Assembly: GCF_030272615.1 (NCBI RefSeq)
Contig: NC_081414.1
Coordinates: 822,301,896-822,365,895 of the forward strand
Length of the DNA: 64,000 nt
Reading direction: 5' to 3'
Source of the DNA: Cryptomeria japonica
Taxonomy: Eukaryota; Streptophyta; Pinopsida; Cupressales; Cupressaceae
Both the position numbers and the translations under genes were made by a program. The notes beneath the pieces are model-generated. The model saw only the letters and a program-made list of their open reading frames with translations, was not told where the DNA came from and did not search any database. Position 1 is the stretch's first letter. Each line of letters starts with the position of its first letter. Positions 37,481-50,579 of the stretch are shown here, in pieces.

Positions 37481-38110
37481 TGGGCTTCTATCATCATTTT
37501 CCTGCTATCTCTCTATCTCATGCTCTTTGTCTCCCCCAAAATCTAGACCTATCTATTTCTCTATCTCTTTCTTTCTCCTCCTTCTCTACCTCTCTCCATC
37601 TTTCTCCTTCTTCTCTCCTAAAGCTCTAGATCTTTTAATTTCAAGCACACTTAGGGAAATTTTAGTAATCACTAAGCTACTATTATCATCCTCTCTATAT
37701 CTCCATTTCACTCTCTTTGTCTCCCTTGATCTCTAGATCTATCTCTCTTCCTACCACTCTCCCTCTCTGTCTATGTATCTCTCATCTTTGTATATCATTC
37801 TCTCCTCTCTCCCCAATCTCTAAACCTATCTCTCTCACCCTTTTACTTTGTATCTTCCCTCTCTTCTCTACCTACCTCACACACATGCTCTCCTCTCTAT
37901 CTCACCTCTCTCTCCCCTCCCCACCTCTCTCTCTCTCTCCTTTCCTCTCTCTACTTATCTCTATCTCTTCTCTCCCTCTCCTTTCATACCTCGCCTCACT
38001 CCCTTTCTACATAACCCCCACTCTCTCTCTTTGTCCCACCCTCCTATGCTTCCTCTCTGCTTATCTCACTCTAAACCTTTCCCTCTGTACTAATGTCTAT
38101 CTCTCCAACT
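37480..38110 (+). repeat. Polypyrimidine (CT-rich) low-complexity tract
   Basis: About 630 bp consisting almost wholly of CTCT, TCTCC and CCTCTC blocks with occasional A, on the plus strand. Long open frames across it (Ser/Leu/Pro-rich) follow from the base composition and are not genes. Confidence 0.9.
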
Positions 38111-38181
38111 GAATATATTTTGACAACATTTAAGTGGTTATATTAACCAAATGAGTAAGTAATGAGTTATAGTTAGTTTCC

Positions 38182-38515
38182 ATGGTAGAAGTAGAGTACA
38201 TGGTAGCTACACATGCTTGTAAGAAAGCCATTTATCTTAGGAGACTATTATCTAATGTAGCTATTGATGCATGGATGATCTATATTTGTTGTGATAGTAA
38301 GAGTGCAATATGTTTGGCAAAGAATCCTAATTTGCTTGGTAGAATAAAACATATTGATTTTCAATTCTAATTTATCTATGATACGATAGAAGGTTGCAAG
38401 GTGAAACTAGAGAAAGTTGACACTTTGATGAATATTACACATTCCTTTACAAAAATTGTGAGAACTTATAAGTTTGGGTGATATTCTAAGTTTATAGGCC
38501 TCATCAATCCTAGTA
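38182..38515 (+). mobile_element. Copia RNase H fragment, 3' end of pol (fossil)
   Basis: The frame reads VEVEYMVATHACKKAIYLRRL, then DSKSAICLAKNPN and IKHIDFQF. This is the end of the Copia polyprotein ('EAEYMAATHACKEAIWLRRL ... CDSQSAICLAKNP ... TKHIDVQYHF'). Remnants of the KVKLEKVDTLMN part follow to about 38450. No other pol region lies upstream, so only the 3' end is left. Confidence 0.85.
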
Positions 38516-38563
38516 ATTGGTTTCCTGTTAGTTCTTGATGGGTGTTCAACATGTGGGAGAATG

Positions 38564-39350
38564 TTGTCCGATTAATGTGTCTCATCCTTTGCAATCCTAG
38601 TATTGGTTTTATTTATTTATTATTTAACTATGCCTATGTTTAAAGTTTATATGTTCATTCTATAATGTCGCTTTATGGGACCAACCTTTGTGAGTTGGTA
38701 GATAAGATGTCATTCATCATAAATCAGAAGCGATAGGAATCCCGCTTTGTAGACCCCACTATGAAGTTAATCTCATGGCATGTGTCATGTCATAAGAGCT
38801 TTGTGATTTAATTATGACATGCTTGATGATAGACTTTCTATATGACAACTTATGATAGTATAAGAGTTGAAAATAGAAGTTTCTATAATAGGTGGGACCC
38901 AACTATGTAGGCACCTATGTATGCAAGGGTGTTGCATGCATGTAGCCTTGTAGGTTTTGTGTAAATTAAGGTGTTGTTGGAATAAGAAAAATCTATGACA
39001 AGTGGGATCATATAATGAAGATTCTTACATGCATGTAGGTGCAAGTTCAATTACAATCATGCAAGAGTCGGATCTCTTCCATGTATCAATCCTTGATGTC
39101 CACTTTCTAGATGTCTCTCATTTGCAATGTAAATACTATTTATGAGATACTTGTGTAGTTTATAGATAGATTATCAAGTTGTTTGCAAGTAATGTATGTT
39201 GTTGAAATCATTTATGAAATTTTATCATTGATTGAATACTCCTAAAACTAATTCCTCTCTAAAACTTTATTGTAACTATTTTTTATAGATAATACACTTA
39301 GTTGTGCGTTTGAGGTGTGGGGTTTTTATTTTGAAAAGGTTTTCCCTACA
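38564..39350 (+). mobile_element. Probable 3' LTR of the Copia fragment
   Basis: A purine-rich phrase GTGGGAGAATG (38553-38563), the usual polypurine tract, is followed by TGTTGTCC, a typical LTR start. Sequence like AAGGTTTTCCCTACAT near 39345 resembles the LTR end of such elements. The right boundary is a guess. Confidence 0.5.
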
Positions 39351-41572
39351 TAAATATGGTGATATGTTATATTATTGATTTGCATACATTTATTATGTTG
39401 AAGGAATATAATACTCACGTGTGGATGAAAATCATCTATCAATAAAAACTAGAAGGATTTATATTGACATGTTTGTGACACTTAAATATGTGAAAAGAAA
39501 ATATTCTTGATTTTATTTATTTTCTACTCCAATGAACTCAAATAACTAATTTTTAATTATCAATACTAATTATATCTTCACTTCCACCTCTCAATGCCAG
39601 TTAAGCTAAATTTAATTGATCAATGAACTTGTTTATCTCCTTCATGTAATCAATTAACTTTGTAATTATCTCAATCTAATATTATTAATATGGGGTATTG
39701 GAACATAAAATCCACTTTCTTTTCTCAAGAATAAGGAAAAGAAGGAATATAAAATAAAAATATAATAATAATTTAATATTAATTACAATATTATAATATA
39801 ATAAGATTTTAAGTAGAATAATGAACAAATATGATATCTTTTGGTGTACTTTACCTAGGTTCCTCTAAAGATAGATATGATAGTTTATGTTATTTGAATA
39901 TGCATCTTCTCACTGTAGCTATGTAAGAGTTTTATAAATTTGCATTATCTCTTCCATTAAGATTGTTCTAGGAAGTTGTTTCTACTTATCTTGCTTTCTT
40001 TCAAGTGTAATTTAGATGTCAACTTACAAAGATGCTCAACTCCTATAAGAATGATCTTTAATGGATAGTTCATGAGTCTATATATTACTAATCTAGATAT
40101 CTGTCAATTTCATTTATGGGAATGTTCATGAATCTATATGTTACAAATCTAGATATTTGTCAATTTCATTTATTGTTTATTGTATTAAGGTTGAAGCCTT
40201 CTCAACTAGGAAAAATGTGTTAACACACCTTGTTATTATTGCTTATATTTAAAAAAATTATATGCTCTTAACTAAGAAATGTGACCAAGCACATTAATAG
40301 AACACATTATATCAAATATACCTCTTAAATTGTAAGGAAACAAAACTAATCTACCATTCTATATTTTCATATTGACTACTCTATTTTATACTAGTATACG
40401 TATATTTTTTAAAAAATATACGTAAGATAATGCCGAGAGATGTCACATAATTGCCTTGCATGTTTATTAGTTGTCAAGAAAGACAAGAAAGGCATGGAGC
40501 TGAATAATGCTGCACTCTTTCACTCTCATTAAAGATGTAACAGTTTCATATACTTAAAGACAAGTGGCAATGATTCTATTTTATTTAGAGTAATAAAATA
40601 ATATTTATAGAGAAACTAAAACATGCATGTATTTACCTGTCATCTACACCTCAAATTTATTAAAAATCTATTTTTTGTTTAGAGATATTTATATGTCATT
40701 ATAGATACCTCTTTACATAATTTTTATTTTAATCATTATGCGTATATTAAATTTTTATCAGCCTTGGATTCTGTATAGTTATTCTTAGTCTTTTCTGAAA
40801 ACGAAACTTTTGCCTTAGAAAATTCTTGAGATTGTTTATAACGTCCCACGCGCTATCCATCAAAAAACATTGCTGGCATGCTTTGACAATTTGTGGAATC
40901 TGTAAACACCATTCATCTAGAACCTATTTTTTTATTCAAGACTTGGCTAAAGTTTTATTCATCTCGTCAGAGGTGCACGCACGATTAGAATAACCTATAA
41001 GATATGGCTCGAAAATCCAGGTTGAAAAAGCAAAGGAAAAGAGAAGTACCCCAAGAAAATGCCAGCCTGAGTTAGGTGCCGAAAACCGAAAGCCGAAAGC
41101 CGAAAGCGATGTGTCTCCTAACTTACAGGGTTAAAATTTGGCAATTAACTGCGGTAAAATTTGGCATTTAACTATTTTACCGGAGGAGACGCCATTAGCA
41201 TTTCTAGAACCCATCTTGGAGAATGAATGTCGAGTTGTTGGAAACGACACGCTTCTCGACCCTAATAAATAGTGTAAATGTGAACGGAACCTCAAAGTCA
41301 AAGTCAAACAAAAGAGATGAGATTGCAGACAAAATTCACGAGAGACAATCGAATGAATGTCGATGAAAATAATGTATATTTATTAGTCTCGAATAAAATA
41401 AAATAGAATGGATAAATGATGTATAAATAAAAACTAGTTCCTATTTTTGCTATTAGAAAATGTGAAAAAGAGACTTCACCCTATAGATTGAAAAATGATT
41501 ACTTAAATTTAGTGGGTTTTTGTAGGTAAGTGTCAAATCTGATAACATATATGATCATTGAAGGCAGAAGTA

Positions 41573-41662
41573 TGCTATCACAATGGTCTAACAAGGATTT
41601 GAATTTTGGTGGGCACAACACCATCACTAAGTAACCAACACATTATGGAATGAAACCATACT
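41573..41662. repeat. Diverged dispersed repeat, copy 1 of 2
   Basis: The stretch from ATCACAATGGTCTAACAAGG through CCAACACATTATGG resembles 42395-42485 at roughly three quarters of positions. The shared GATTTGAATTTTGG / GGTTTCAACCTCGG part is slightly like a tRNA B box, but no A box was found. Confidence 0.4.
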
Positions 41663-42394
41663 TCAAATTAGTTTTAGAATTCATATAATATATTGCGTTT
41701 TTTTTCAATTTAATTAGTTAATAGCCAGGAGGAATAGGCCTGCCAACTAATAATTTTTTTTTGGTCTAAGGTCTCTAAACATGAAATACATAAAGTGAAA
41801 CAAATATCAAAAAGTGATCGTTTCATTTGGTCACCAATTTTTTTAATCATTTAAACAGAAAGGTTAAAATAGTGATAATCTATGTATATTTTCTACTTCT
41901 TATCAAGTTTGAAAAAAATGCAGCTATCAACTCCTAAAGCTTACTTTATAAAATGGGTATGTATCGAAAAATATTATTTATGGATAATGAAGGAAGACTT
42001 GATGTTTAGTCCACAAAGATATTTTTTTGTGGTCTCCATTGTTATAGTTTCTACAATGAATGTGTTTGAATGTGTTTGTTTATGAGTTATATTTTTGATT
42101 GTGAAAATATACTATCTTTACCTACATTTCTTTGTGGCTTTAAATGGACTGATTTTAATTTTGATTTCTTAGAAGTGTAATGCCAAAGTCACACTATTTT
42201 TTTTTTAATAAGTGTTTGAAAAAAATTTAATGTGACCGATTATGCTAGAATGACATGCCCTCCCGCTCCACATGAAATGCTTTTGACCAAGATCTATGAA
42301 TTGATGAGGTCACTAATAGGGGACCTTGTCCCCATATAACAATTGCTAAGGCTCTAACCTGTGAGCATATTGAATCAACATAGCCACAAGCTTT

Positions 42395-42485
42395 GTGATC
42401 ACAATGGCCCAGTGGGGGTTTCAACCTCGGTGGTCACAACAACAACACCACCATTTAACTAACACACTATGGGAAGAACCCAACC
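42395..42485. repeat. Diverged dispersed repeat, copy 2 of 2
   Basis: Counterpart of 41573-41662, with ATCACAATGGCCCAGTGG and CTAACACACTATGGG. The origin is unknown. Confidence 0.4.
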
Positions 42486-43799
42486 CCAAGCCACACTTTT
42501 AGGATATTAGCCAAGTGAACATTTTTTAAAAGAACAACACTAAGAAATATTAGCAATTTACATTTGACACTATCATGTCTCACTAAACAGAAATATGAAC
42601 TTAAGGTGTCATGTTGAACTTAACAACATACAAGGTATAACAAAGACATTGTGGTGATATTTCACATCAATCAAAACGAAAGACAATGATAAAACATACA
42701 AAACATGACTATTATTCTAAGCAAGGGGGCACAAGTAGAAGACTTACTAATTGTGTGACAAAGTCACCATGATGAAGCTACAAGATTGTGGAACTACACC
42801 ACAATAATAATCATGTCCTAACGCACAATCTTGTTCTCACATGAACATGACACAAAGGTAGGATGAGGGAACCATCTACCTCAAACCCACTCCCTAAATA
42901 CACATGATGACACTCATTACATCAACGGAAACCTGCACCAGAGGTAGAGCAACTAGGATATATCACTTATTAGCCAAACAAATAACTATTACTTTCTTGT
43001 AAGCATGGCACACATACCTTGATACATGGTGGCATATCTTTCAACCAAAGAAACCCAAAGACAAGGGAAAAACCTTCACAATGGGTTGCCCCACTGAGAG
43101 GTATAAGGCCTACATCAATCAAAATAGAAATGGATCATTTTCATGCAAGGATAGAATTTTTAAAATAGAAAATAATATGAAATTGATCTTTAGTTATGTT
43201 ATTTTCGTGAGTCTAACAAAATGGAAGACTAAAATGTGCTAGAGGAAAACACCTAAAAAGGCATTAGTGCATAATATTACACTAGAATATAAAAAGGACA
43301 CTAATGCATCATTACTCAAGCATACCAAATTCATGCTAAAGTCTAAATTTTTTGTTACAATTTTTAATTAATACTCAAGTAAAAAACTTGTTCTTTAGTC
43401 ATGTTTTATGATGTTATCTTTTTGGCTCTTTATAGTCTCGACTAGAGATTGAATGAATGACAATTTCTAGGTGTTCTTGTGAAAGGGGTATTTTTCCTAT
43501 CTAGTTCATCACCTAGGTCCTATTCGCACATGTCACTTAAGTTTACACTGTGTACATATAGGATAGTTTTCACTTTATGTCTCAAGTTATAAGATCAAGG
43601 CACATGTCCTAATCTTATTCAATCCTATATTCATATTGGAATACTTAATTAAAGGGTCCCCTTTGTATTTCATTCAAGTTATTTTAAAGCTATCATTTGC
43701 ATCCTTTGATAGAATAACACTACTCTCTCATAGTTGATCTATCTTTTGTTTTCATGAAGTGCCTAGATATTTCGTGGCTATAATATTAAGGAAATCTCA

Positions 43800-46700
43800 G
43801 AGAGATCAGTTGGGAAATTGACTTCTTTTGAACTTGAAGAACTTGGAGATCAAAGCACCACTAAAACTGAGACTACATTTAAAGCATTAGCCTCTGATAA
43901 GAAGAAGATAGATTGGAAAGAGATGTATGCTAAGGATATGGAGGAAATTGAGAAAGAAGACAAAGAACTTGAAGAGATGGAAGCCCTAATTTCTAGGAGA
44001 ATTCCTAAAGGACCAGCTAGAAGTAAGTATGAAGGAAAGGTCCCTTTTAAATGTTTTTCATGCAATAATATTGGGAATTTTGCTTCTAGATGCCTTGAAA
44101 GAGCTACTAGGAAACATGAAAGATTTGTGAGAAATTATAAGCCTAATCTTGAATATCAGAGCAGAACTAGATTCAAAAGGAATAAGGATCAATCATGTTA
44201 TTATGTTGGTAATGATGATTTTGGTATTACTAATGATGATGATGATGAACCTGCGAGTGGATCTAGTAATGGAGCCTCATCTGACAAAGATTGGGTCTTT
44301 ATTTCTATTAAGGATGATTCACCAAAATCTGTAATTGAAATAAATCACACTAAAGAAAAGGCTTTAGCTACAAAAATTGAAGAGAAGAATGAATGGGTCA
44401 TAGAAAGTGGATGCTCGCATCACATTAATGGTGACAAGAGAAATTTTTTAAGATTGCAAGAATTTGATGGTGGATTAGTCAGATTTGGAGACAACAAGGC
44501 GTGTAGGATCAAAGGCAAAGGAACAATGTCATTGGATGGTAAGACTAATACTGATAATGTTTATTATGTTGAAGGATTAAAGCATAATCTTTTAAGTGTA
44601 GGTCAAATGGTGGATAGAGGATTTTATTTTCAATTTAAGGATAGAAAATGTAAGATCATTAATAGATCTCATTTGGAGATTGCTTACAGAACTCAAACCA
44701 AAGGTAATATCTTTCATTTGAACTCTAGTGAGAAGACTTGCTTGATTCATTAGATTGCTGAAAGTTGGTTATGACATAAGAGGATGTGTCATGTAAATTT
44801 TGATTGCATAGTGAAGATCCTTTCAATACCGGCTATCAGAGATTTGCCCAAAATTGTTAAACTTCATAATGTGGTATGTAGAGAATGTCAAATGGGTAAG
44901 AAAGTTAGAACTTCTTTCAAAAGTATACATGATAAATATAATAAAATTTATGATCTTATTCATACTGATTTGTGGGGACTAGCAAGGACTAAAAGCTTTC
45001 AAGGTGATAGATATTTTATGTTACTTATTGATGACTATTCTAGAATGATGTGGTAGCATTTTTGAAAGAAAAATCTAAAGCTCTTGAGAAATTCATAATC
45101 TTTAAAGCTATGGTTGAGACTGAGACAGGACTGAAGATTAAATACTTAAGATCAAATCATGGCGGTTAGTTTACGTCCAATGAGTTCAACAACTTTTGTG
45201 AAAGGAATGGTATTAGGAGAGAAAATTATGTAGTTAGGACTCCATAGTAGAATAGATTAGTGGAAAGGAAGAACAAACCAATATTGGATGCAACAAGGAT
45301 AATGATAATAGAAGCTAGATTACCTGATATCTATTGGAGGGAAGCTCTCAATACAGTGATATACACTTTCAACAAAGTACACATTAAAGGCGATATCTGT
45401 AAGACTCCTTATGAATTATGATTTGGTCATACTCCTACTATCAGATATTTCAAAATTTTTGGAAGAAAATTTTACATTAGAAGAGATGATGCATTAGGAA
45501 ATTTTGATCCTAGAAGTGATGAAGGAATATTTTTGGGTTATTCTACCAAGAGAAAAGCATATAGATCTTATAACAAAAGATTGAACAGGATACTGGAAAG
45601 CATAAATGTCAAGGTGGATGAGAATGCTAGTAATCAGTTCAGATCATATGATTATGGACCAGAAGATGAATTTATCATACCAGAACCAGTATTGCAAGAA
45701 TCAGTTCAGAGCAGTGAACAAGTGACACCGGTAACATAATAAAATTCAACAGTGACAGATGAACAATAGAACGAGTTAGCAAATCAAGAAAATTTAAAGA
45801 CTCCCAGGTATGTAAAACTAAATCATTCTGAAGATCAAATCATTGGAGATAAAAGGAAATGTCTGATGACTAGGATAATGTTAGTTGCTAAAGAGGTATG
45901 TTTAATTTCTCATATTGAATCATAATCATTTATTGAAGCAAGTAAGGATGAAAATTGGATAAAATCAATGGAAGATAAATTAGATCAGATTGAAAAGAAT
46001 AAGACATGGGAACTAGTACCTAGACCTAAAGACAAGAACATTATTGAAACTAAATGGGTTTTCAGGAATAAATTGAATGAGAAAGATCAAGTTGTAAGAA
46101 ACAAGGCTAGATTGGTATGCAAAGGTTATTAACAGGAAGAAGGAATTGATTATGGAGAGACTTATATCCTAGTTGCTAGAATTGAAGCAGTAAGATTTTT
46201 TCTTGCTTATGTTCCACACAAGAATTACAAAGTATATCAGATGGAAGTTAAATGTGCATTTCTGAATAGATATCTTGAAGAGGAAGTTTACATTGAGCAA
46301 CCTGATGGATTTTCTTTATCAGAAGACAAGGACATGGTTTGCATATTGAAGAAAGCTTTATATGGACTAAACTAGGTCCCTAAAGCATGGTATGCTAGAT
46401 TTGATAAGTATCTTTTAAAGCTTGGTTTTAGTAAAGGTAATACTAATAGTAACTTATATTATGAAATTGAGCATGATGACATAGTGATTATTGAAGTCTT
46501 TGTGGATGATATCATTTTTGGAGGAGAGGAAGGTCTATGCATGAAATTTGCTAATGATGTGAAGAATGAATTTGAAATGTCTGAATATCTAAATAACCCA
46601 TGATATTTCTATCAAGAAGATATTCAGATATTTTGCTAGTACAACAAACTTTGGGTTATGGTATCCAAAGAATGATGACTTCATATTATGTGCATATACA

Positions 46701-47399
46701 GATTCTGATTGGGCAGGAGATGTGGATGAGCGAAAGAGCACTACTAGCAGTGCATTATTTCTTGGGAAGAAGTTGGTTTCATGGCTTAGCAAGAAACAAT
46801 CATGCACTTCATTGTCTACTACTGAAGTAGAATATGTTGCAACTGCTACCAACTGTACTAAAATTTTATGCTATTGCTATTGATATGTCGAATAATCCAA
46901 TATTTAATTCCAAATCAAAACACATTTCTATAAGGTATAATTTCTTGAAGGAAAAGGTTGAAGCAAAGGAAGTCATATTGGTTTATGTGCCTACTGAGGA
47001 ACAAATTGCATATATTCTAATAAAACCATTGCCTAAAGACACTTTTGAATATCTCAGAGAGATCAGTTGGGGGTTACCAATCCTTCGAAAGAGACTTAGA
47101 GATGTAGGGATGCATCAATCTGGTGAGCTTATCAGACATACTTTTTATGATCTGGGTTGATGAAGATGGTGCTACTACTCAGGGGGAGTAGTTAGTTGTT
47201 TGGTTTAGTATTATTAGTTTGGTATCCATCCTTTTTCATTTATGTCAAAGGGGGAGAAGGTATTCCTGTGAAAAACTATCAGATCTTTTGGGTGGAGTTA
47301 TTTAAAATTAGTCTTTTCTCTTTTGGGAGTTTGTTGGTATTCCTTGGCACTTGGATTTTTTTCACATTCATTGTTGCCATCAATGCCAAATGGGGAGAT
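43800..47399 (+). mobile_element. Copia (SIRE-like) element, internal region (fossil)
   Basis: In order on the plus strand are: gag with a zinc-knuckle-like CFSCNNIGNFASRC; protease with WVIESGCSHHINGD; the GAG-pre-integrase region with RECQMGKK; integrase with IHTDLWGLARTKSFQGDRYF and LIDDYSRMMW; and reverse transcriptase with NKTWELVPRPKDKNIIETKW, VYQMEVKCAFLN and VDDIIFGG. RNase H is only partly recognisable. Integrase before reverse transcriptase is the Copia order. The form of the protease and the acidic stretch after the zinc knuckle (NDDDDEPASG) match the SIRE/Maximus group. No 5' LTR was found upstream. The element is broken in many places. Confidence 0.85.
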
Positions 47400-48621
47400 T
47401 ATTGGAAATATTTTGGATTTGGTTAAGTGTTTTCATTAATGCCAATACTATATCCTGATTGGAGACTATCCTGGCTGGATCTATCCTCGTTAGTCTTGGT
47501 GATCTTCTTGGTTTTAGTTGTGATTCTGATCCGATATGATTAGATCTCTAGAATCGGGTTTGGATTCTTATTCTAGATGGTTACATACTTTCTATATTCT
47601 ATTGGTTCTTGATTTGGTGCTTTGGTTGTTATCACTTTTGGTATTTATTGGAACTAGCTTTCTTCTAGCTATCCTGGTTAGCTTTACTAGTATGCATTAT
47701 TTGGTGACTTTGTTAGCAGATTTTGGGTCCAACTTATGGAATCATTTTCTATCATATTGAAGGTGTTTACTGATTGTGTTCCATGCATTTGGTGACTTTT
47801 CTTTGGATGACATGTTTTTATGATGGTCCTATTTGGATCCGGTTAAACTTTCTGAGTTTTTACTAAGGGGTTCTACCGGTTGGTGAACTATGTTATATTT
47901 TGGTCTTAGCAGAATTTCCAATGGATATAATTGTTTGGATACTTAATTTAGGTCCATGCTATGTAATGTAAATCATAATATTGGTTAGGTGGTATCGTGT
48001 GATCTAATTTTTGTAATTATGGGTTTATGGGTTTAGGGTTTAGCCAACATTGTAAATAAGGTTGATGATCTATATTTATAGGTGACTTATTCATGTATTA
48101 GGATGGTTATAGTTATCGGTGGTTATGTTTGCATTATCACTGAAAGGATATGTGCGAATAGAGTCATATCATTCCAATGAAGGTTGGAAAGGTTTTGTGT
48201 TCTAGAGTAGACATTAGTGTTTAATAAAAATTGTATCAAGCATTTGTAGATGCTACTTTCATAGTTCATTTCTCTCTAGATTGTAGTTCGATGTTTATTT
48301 AAGTCATTGAGATTTCCCTTTGTGATGAGAAGTGTGCTCTAGGCTGTTGGCCTTTCTGCAAGTGCAAACCCCTTTGTAATCATTCATAATACTACTGCAG
48401 AGTATTCATCTAATTGTAGGTAGGGTTCCCAGCATGGTTTTTTCATTTCCGTGTTTTCCACATCAAAATATTAGTGTTATATGTGTTGTTCTTTCATTTT
48501 ATATTCTTCATTGTGTTGTGCTCCAGTATAAGGTTTTTAATTGAATTAATTGCTATACTGTTAGTAAATTGATTCACCACCCCTCGTCTCAGTTTACTCC
48601 TAGTATCTAATCATTCTAACA
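47400..48621 (+). mobile_element. LTR at the 3' end of the SIRE-like Copia element
   Basis: A polypurine phrase AAATGGGGAGATT (47388-47400) is followed by ATTGGAAATATTTTGG, a diverged form of the usual TGTTGG start. The segment ends CACCACCCCTC...TCTAACA at 48621, as in many plant Copia LTRs. It is directly followed by a primer-binding-site-like sequence. Confidence 0.65.
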
Positions 48622-48623
48622 AT

Positions 48624-48635
48624 TGGTATTAGAGT
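48624..48635 (+). other. Primer-binding-site-like sequence after the LTR
   Basis: TGGTATTAGAGT resembles the TGGTATCAGAGC primer site. It is in the position expected after a 5' LTR, although the element to its left would make this its 3' LTR. Confidence 0.55.
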
Positions 48636-48639
48636 TGTC

Positions 48640-49649
48640 TAACAAAATCTACCATAGGGAATTTGATCTTGACTCTTCCATGGCCAATAATATTTGTTTG
48701 AGAGTCATCATCAAGATACACCTTCCCACCATCAAACTCCTCACACTTTGAGAACTAGCCTCTATGAGAGGTCATGTGGAAAGAAGCACATGATTTAAGC
48801 AAGCACATATCTTATGATGCATGTATTAAGGTTGGGAGAAAACCATCTACATCATATTGAGAGGATTTTCAATGTCAGAATTGGAGATATCATTTTTACC
48901 TTTCTTTTTCTTCTCCTCCTTGCACTCTTTACCAATATGACCATATTTGTCATAAGTCTAGCAATTTACTTTTTAATTTTTATGAAGGGACTTAGATCTT
49001 CCTAGAGACTTAGATTTACCCTTCTTATCCTTATTCTTTCCTTCTTTTATCTACCATGAGAAATGAGGGCCTCCTTAGCTATATCAAAACATTTTCTTTA
49101 CATCTCTTCAGATATTAATAATGAAACCACATCCTCCATCCTAAAAGTGGTTGTTGTGCTTCCAATGACCATCATAAGGTGATCCCACAAGTCCAAAAAA
49201 GAACATAACATAAGCATGCATTTCTATTATTCATCAATATTCATACTAATAGAACTTAGTTGGGAAACCAACATATTAAATGCATTTAAGTGATCTACAA
49301 TGGATCCTCCTTCCTCCACCTTTGGAGAATACAACCTCTTTATCAAGAATAACTTATTTACCAAGGATTTTCCTTGATAAATATCCCCAAGATTATTCTA
49401 AATCTCTATTAAGTTCTGCTCTTTGTGGATATTCAAGTACACAGAATCAATTAGATAAACTTTGATTAAACCCTTTGATTTTCGATCCATTGTATCCTAT
49501 GCATTCTGAGCTATAGTTTGGGGTTTCATTGATGAAATCACATCCCACAGATCTCTATCTATAGATATGTCCTCCATTTGGAGTTTTCATAACTCAAAAA
49601 ATTTTCCATCAAACTTCTTCACCTATATTCTATCAAATGTGCTTGCCAT
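48640..49649 (-). mobile_element. Copia gag and protease-proximal relic (fossil)
   Basis: Minus-strand translation begins MASTFDRI at 49649 and includes FDGKFFELWKLQMEDISI, then LYSPKVEEGGSIVDHLNAF, a zinc-knuckle remnant near 48940 (KYGHIGKEC), and DDSQTNIIGHGRVKIKFP near 48650-48710. These are Copia gag of the UBN2 type followed by the region after the protease. It points opposite to the neighbouring element and abuts its LTR/primer-site junction, so it is a separate insertion or a rearrangement. It is broken in several places. Confidence 0.7.
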
Positions 49650-50554
49650 GTCAAAGCTTCAATAAGTTTATGAAACTATTTTCTATTAAACTTCCACTAA
49701 AACAAGATCTGCACAAAAATACGTTCTACTCAACAATAAAGTGTGGAAATAGCCTTCCTAATACAATAAATAACAAGAGAGTCAATGCAAAAAAATTATC
49801 ACAAGCCCTTAATTAGTAACAAATTTAGATGCATAAAGGCAAAGTAGCTTCAAACACATAAACAATGTAAAAACTAGATTTACGTGGGAATAAAAACCCA
49901 CACATCAAAGCACAAGTTAATTGTATTATTAGCAATAATATCAAAGTCGGTGATCTTTTGCATGTAATTACAACAATAGAGGTTATTGGAGTAATACTGA
50001 TTGCATAACAACATCTTAGAAAATAACCAAACTATCTCATAAAAACAATTAAGGCACCAACATATTTATGGAGCTCATATAGGAAAGGTAGGTACCAATG
50101 GTTTTCAAAACCATCTCACATGCCTAAGTAGACAAGTGGTATATAGAGCAACAAATTTCCATGTTCTTCACACATTGCAAGTAGAACTTTATAATCCAGT
50201 AACACATGTCCTTCCACAATGGTGACTTTCCATATACAACAACACTTGTTACATAGAAAGTCATTAAATCCACATTTGGGCATCCAATATGCATAAAGCT
50301 ACCTACTAAAATGAACTCACCATAGATATAAACTACCAAACATTAACTCCTCTCAACCCACAAGTCCCAACATAACAATTTCCATATCTCGCTAAGAGTT
50401 ATCTCATCAAACAAAGACACTTGACACCCAAGCACACCTTTGAGAGGTTTTTACAAATTCCTCTCTCCAAATGAGTGCTGAAGTGCCAAGTGACACAATC
50501 TCATGCTCCACACTACATATTGTAGTTTGCCAACACTCAAATGGTTGTTGAAGC
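49650..50554 (-). mobile_element. Probable leader and LTR of the minus-strand Copia relic
   Basis: Upstream of the gag start the sequence contains GATTTACGTGGGAATAAAAA, a phrase common in plant Copia LTRs (ACGTGG plus CCC). Boundaries and a primer-binding site could not be placed. Confidence 0.35.
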
Positions 50555-50579
50555 TCATTTTTTCTAGTCTTAAGGTATG
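50555..50579. repeat. 25-bp exact repeat, copy 1
   Basis: An exact 25-bp match, TCATTTTTTC...AAGGTATG, recurs at 51570-51594, about 1 kb away. AT-rich sequence lies between. Confidence 0.85.

Larger units (their letters stand above)
39360..43790. other. Long intergenic stretch without supported genes
   Basis: AT-rich. A CpG-richer part lies at about 40840-41330 and includes four CCGAAAG units (41083-41108) and a GTCAAAGTCAAAC stretch that would contain W-box cores on the minus strand. I cannot tie these to a gene. A pair of diverged repeats is listed separately. Confidence 0.4.

Noticed and set aside
37383-38112. Long open frames of 81-131 codons in the CT-rich tract
   Set aside because: They follow from the near absence of A and G on this strand (stops need both). 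The peptides are Ser/Leu/Pro low complexity in overlapping frames.
41083-41310. Promoter with W-box cores and CCGAAAG repeats
   Set aside because: No gene could be found on either side. Short motifs alone do not support a promoter call.
43794-47071. 21-bp exact match ATCTCAGAGA...GTTGGG near the start and end of the SIRE-like element
   Set aside because: It lies in different coding parts, has no LTR-like extension on either side, and could be chance or a minor copy event.
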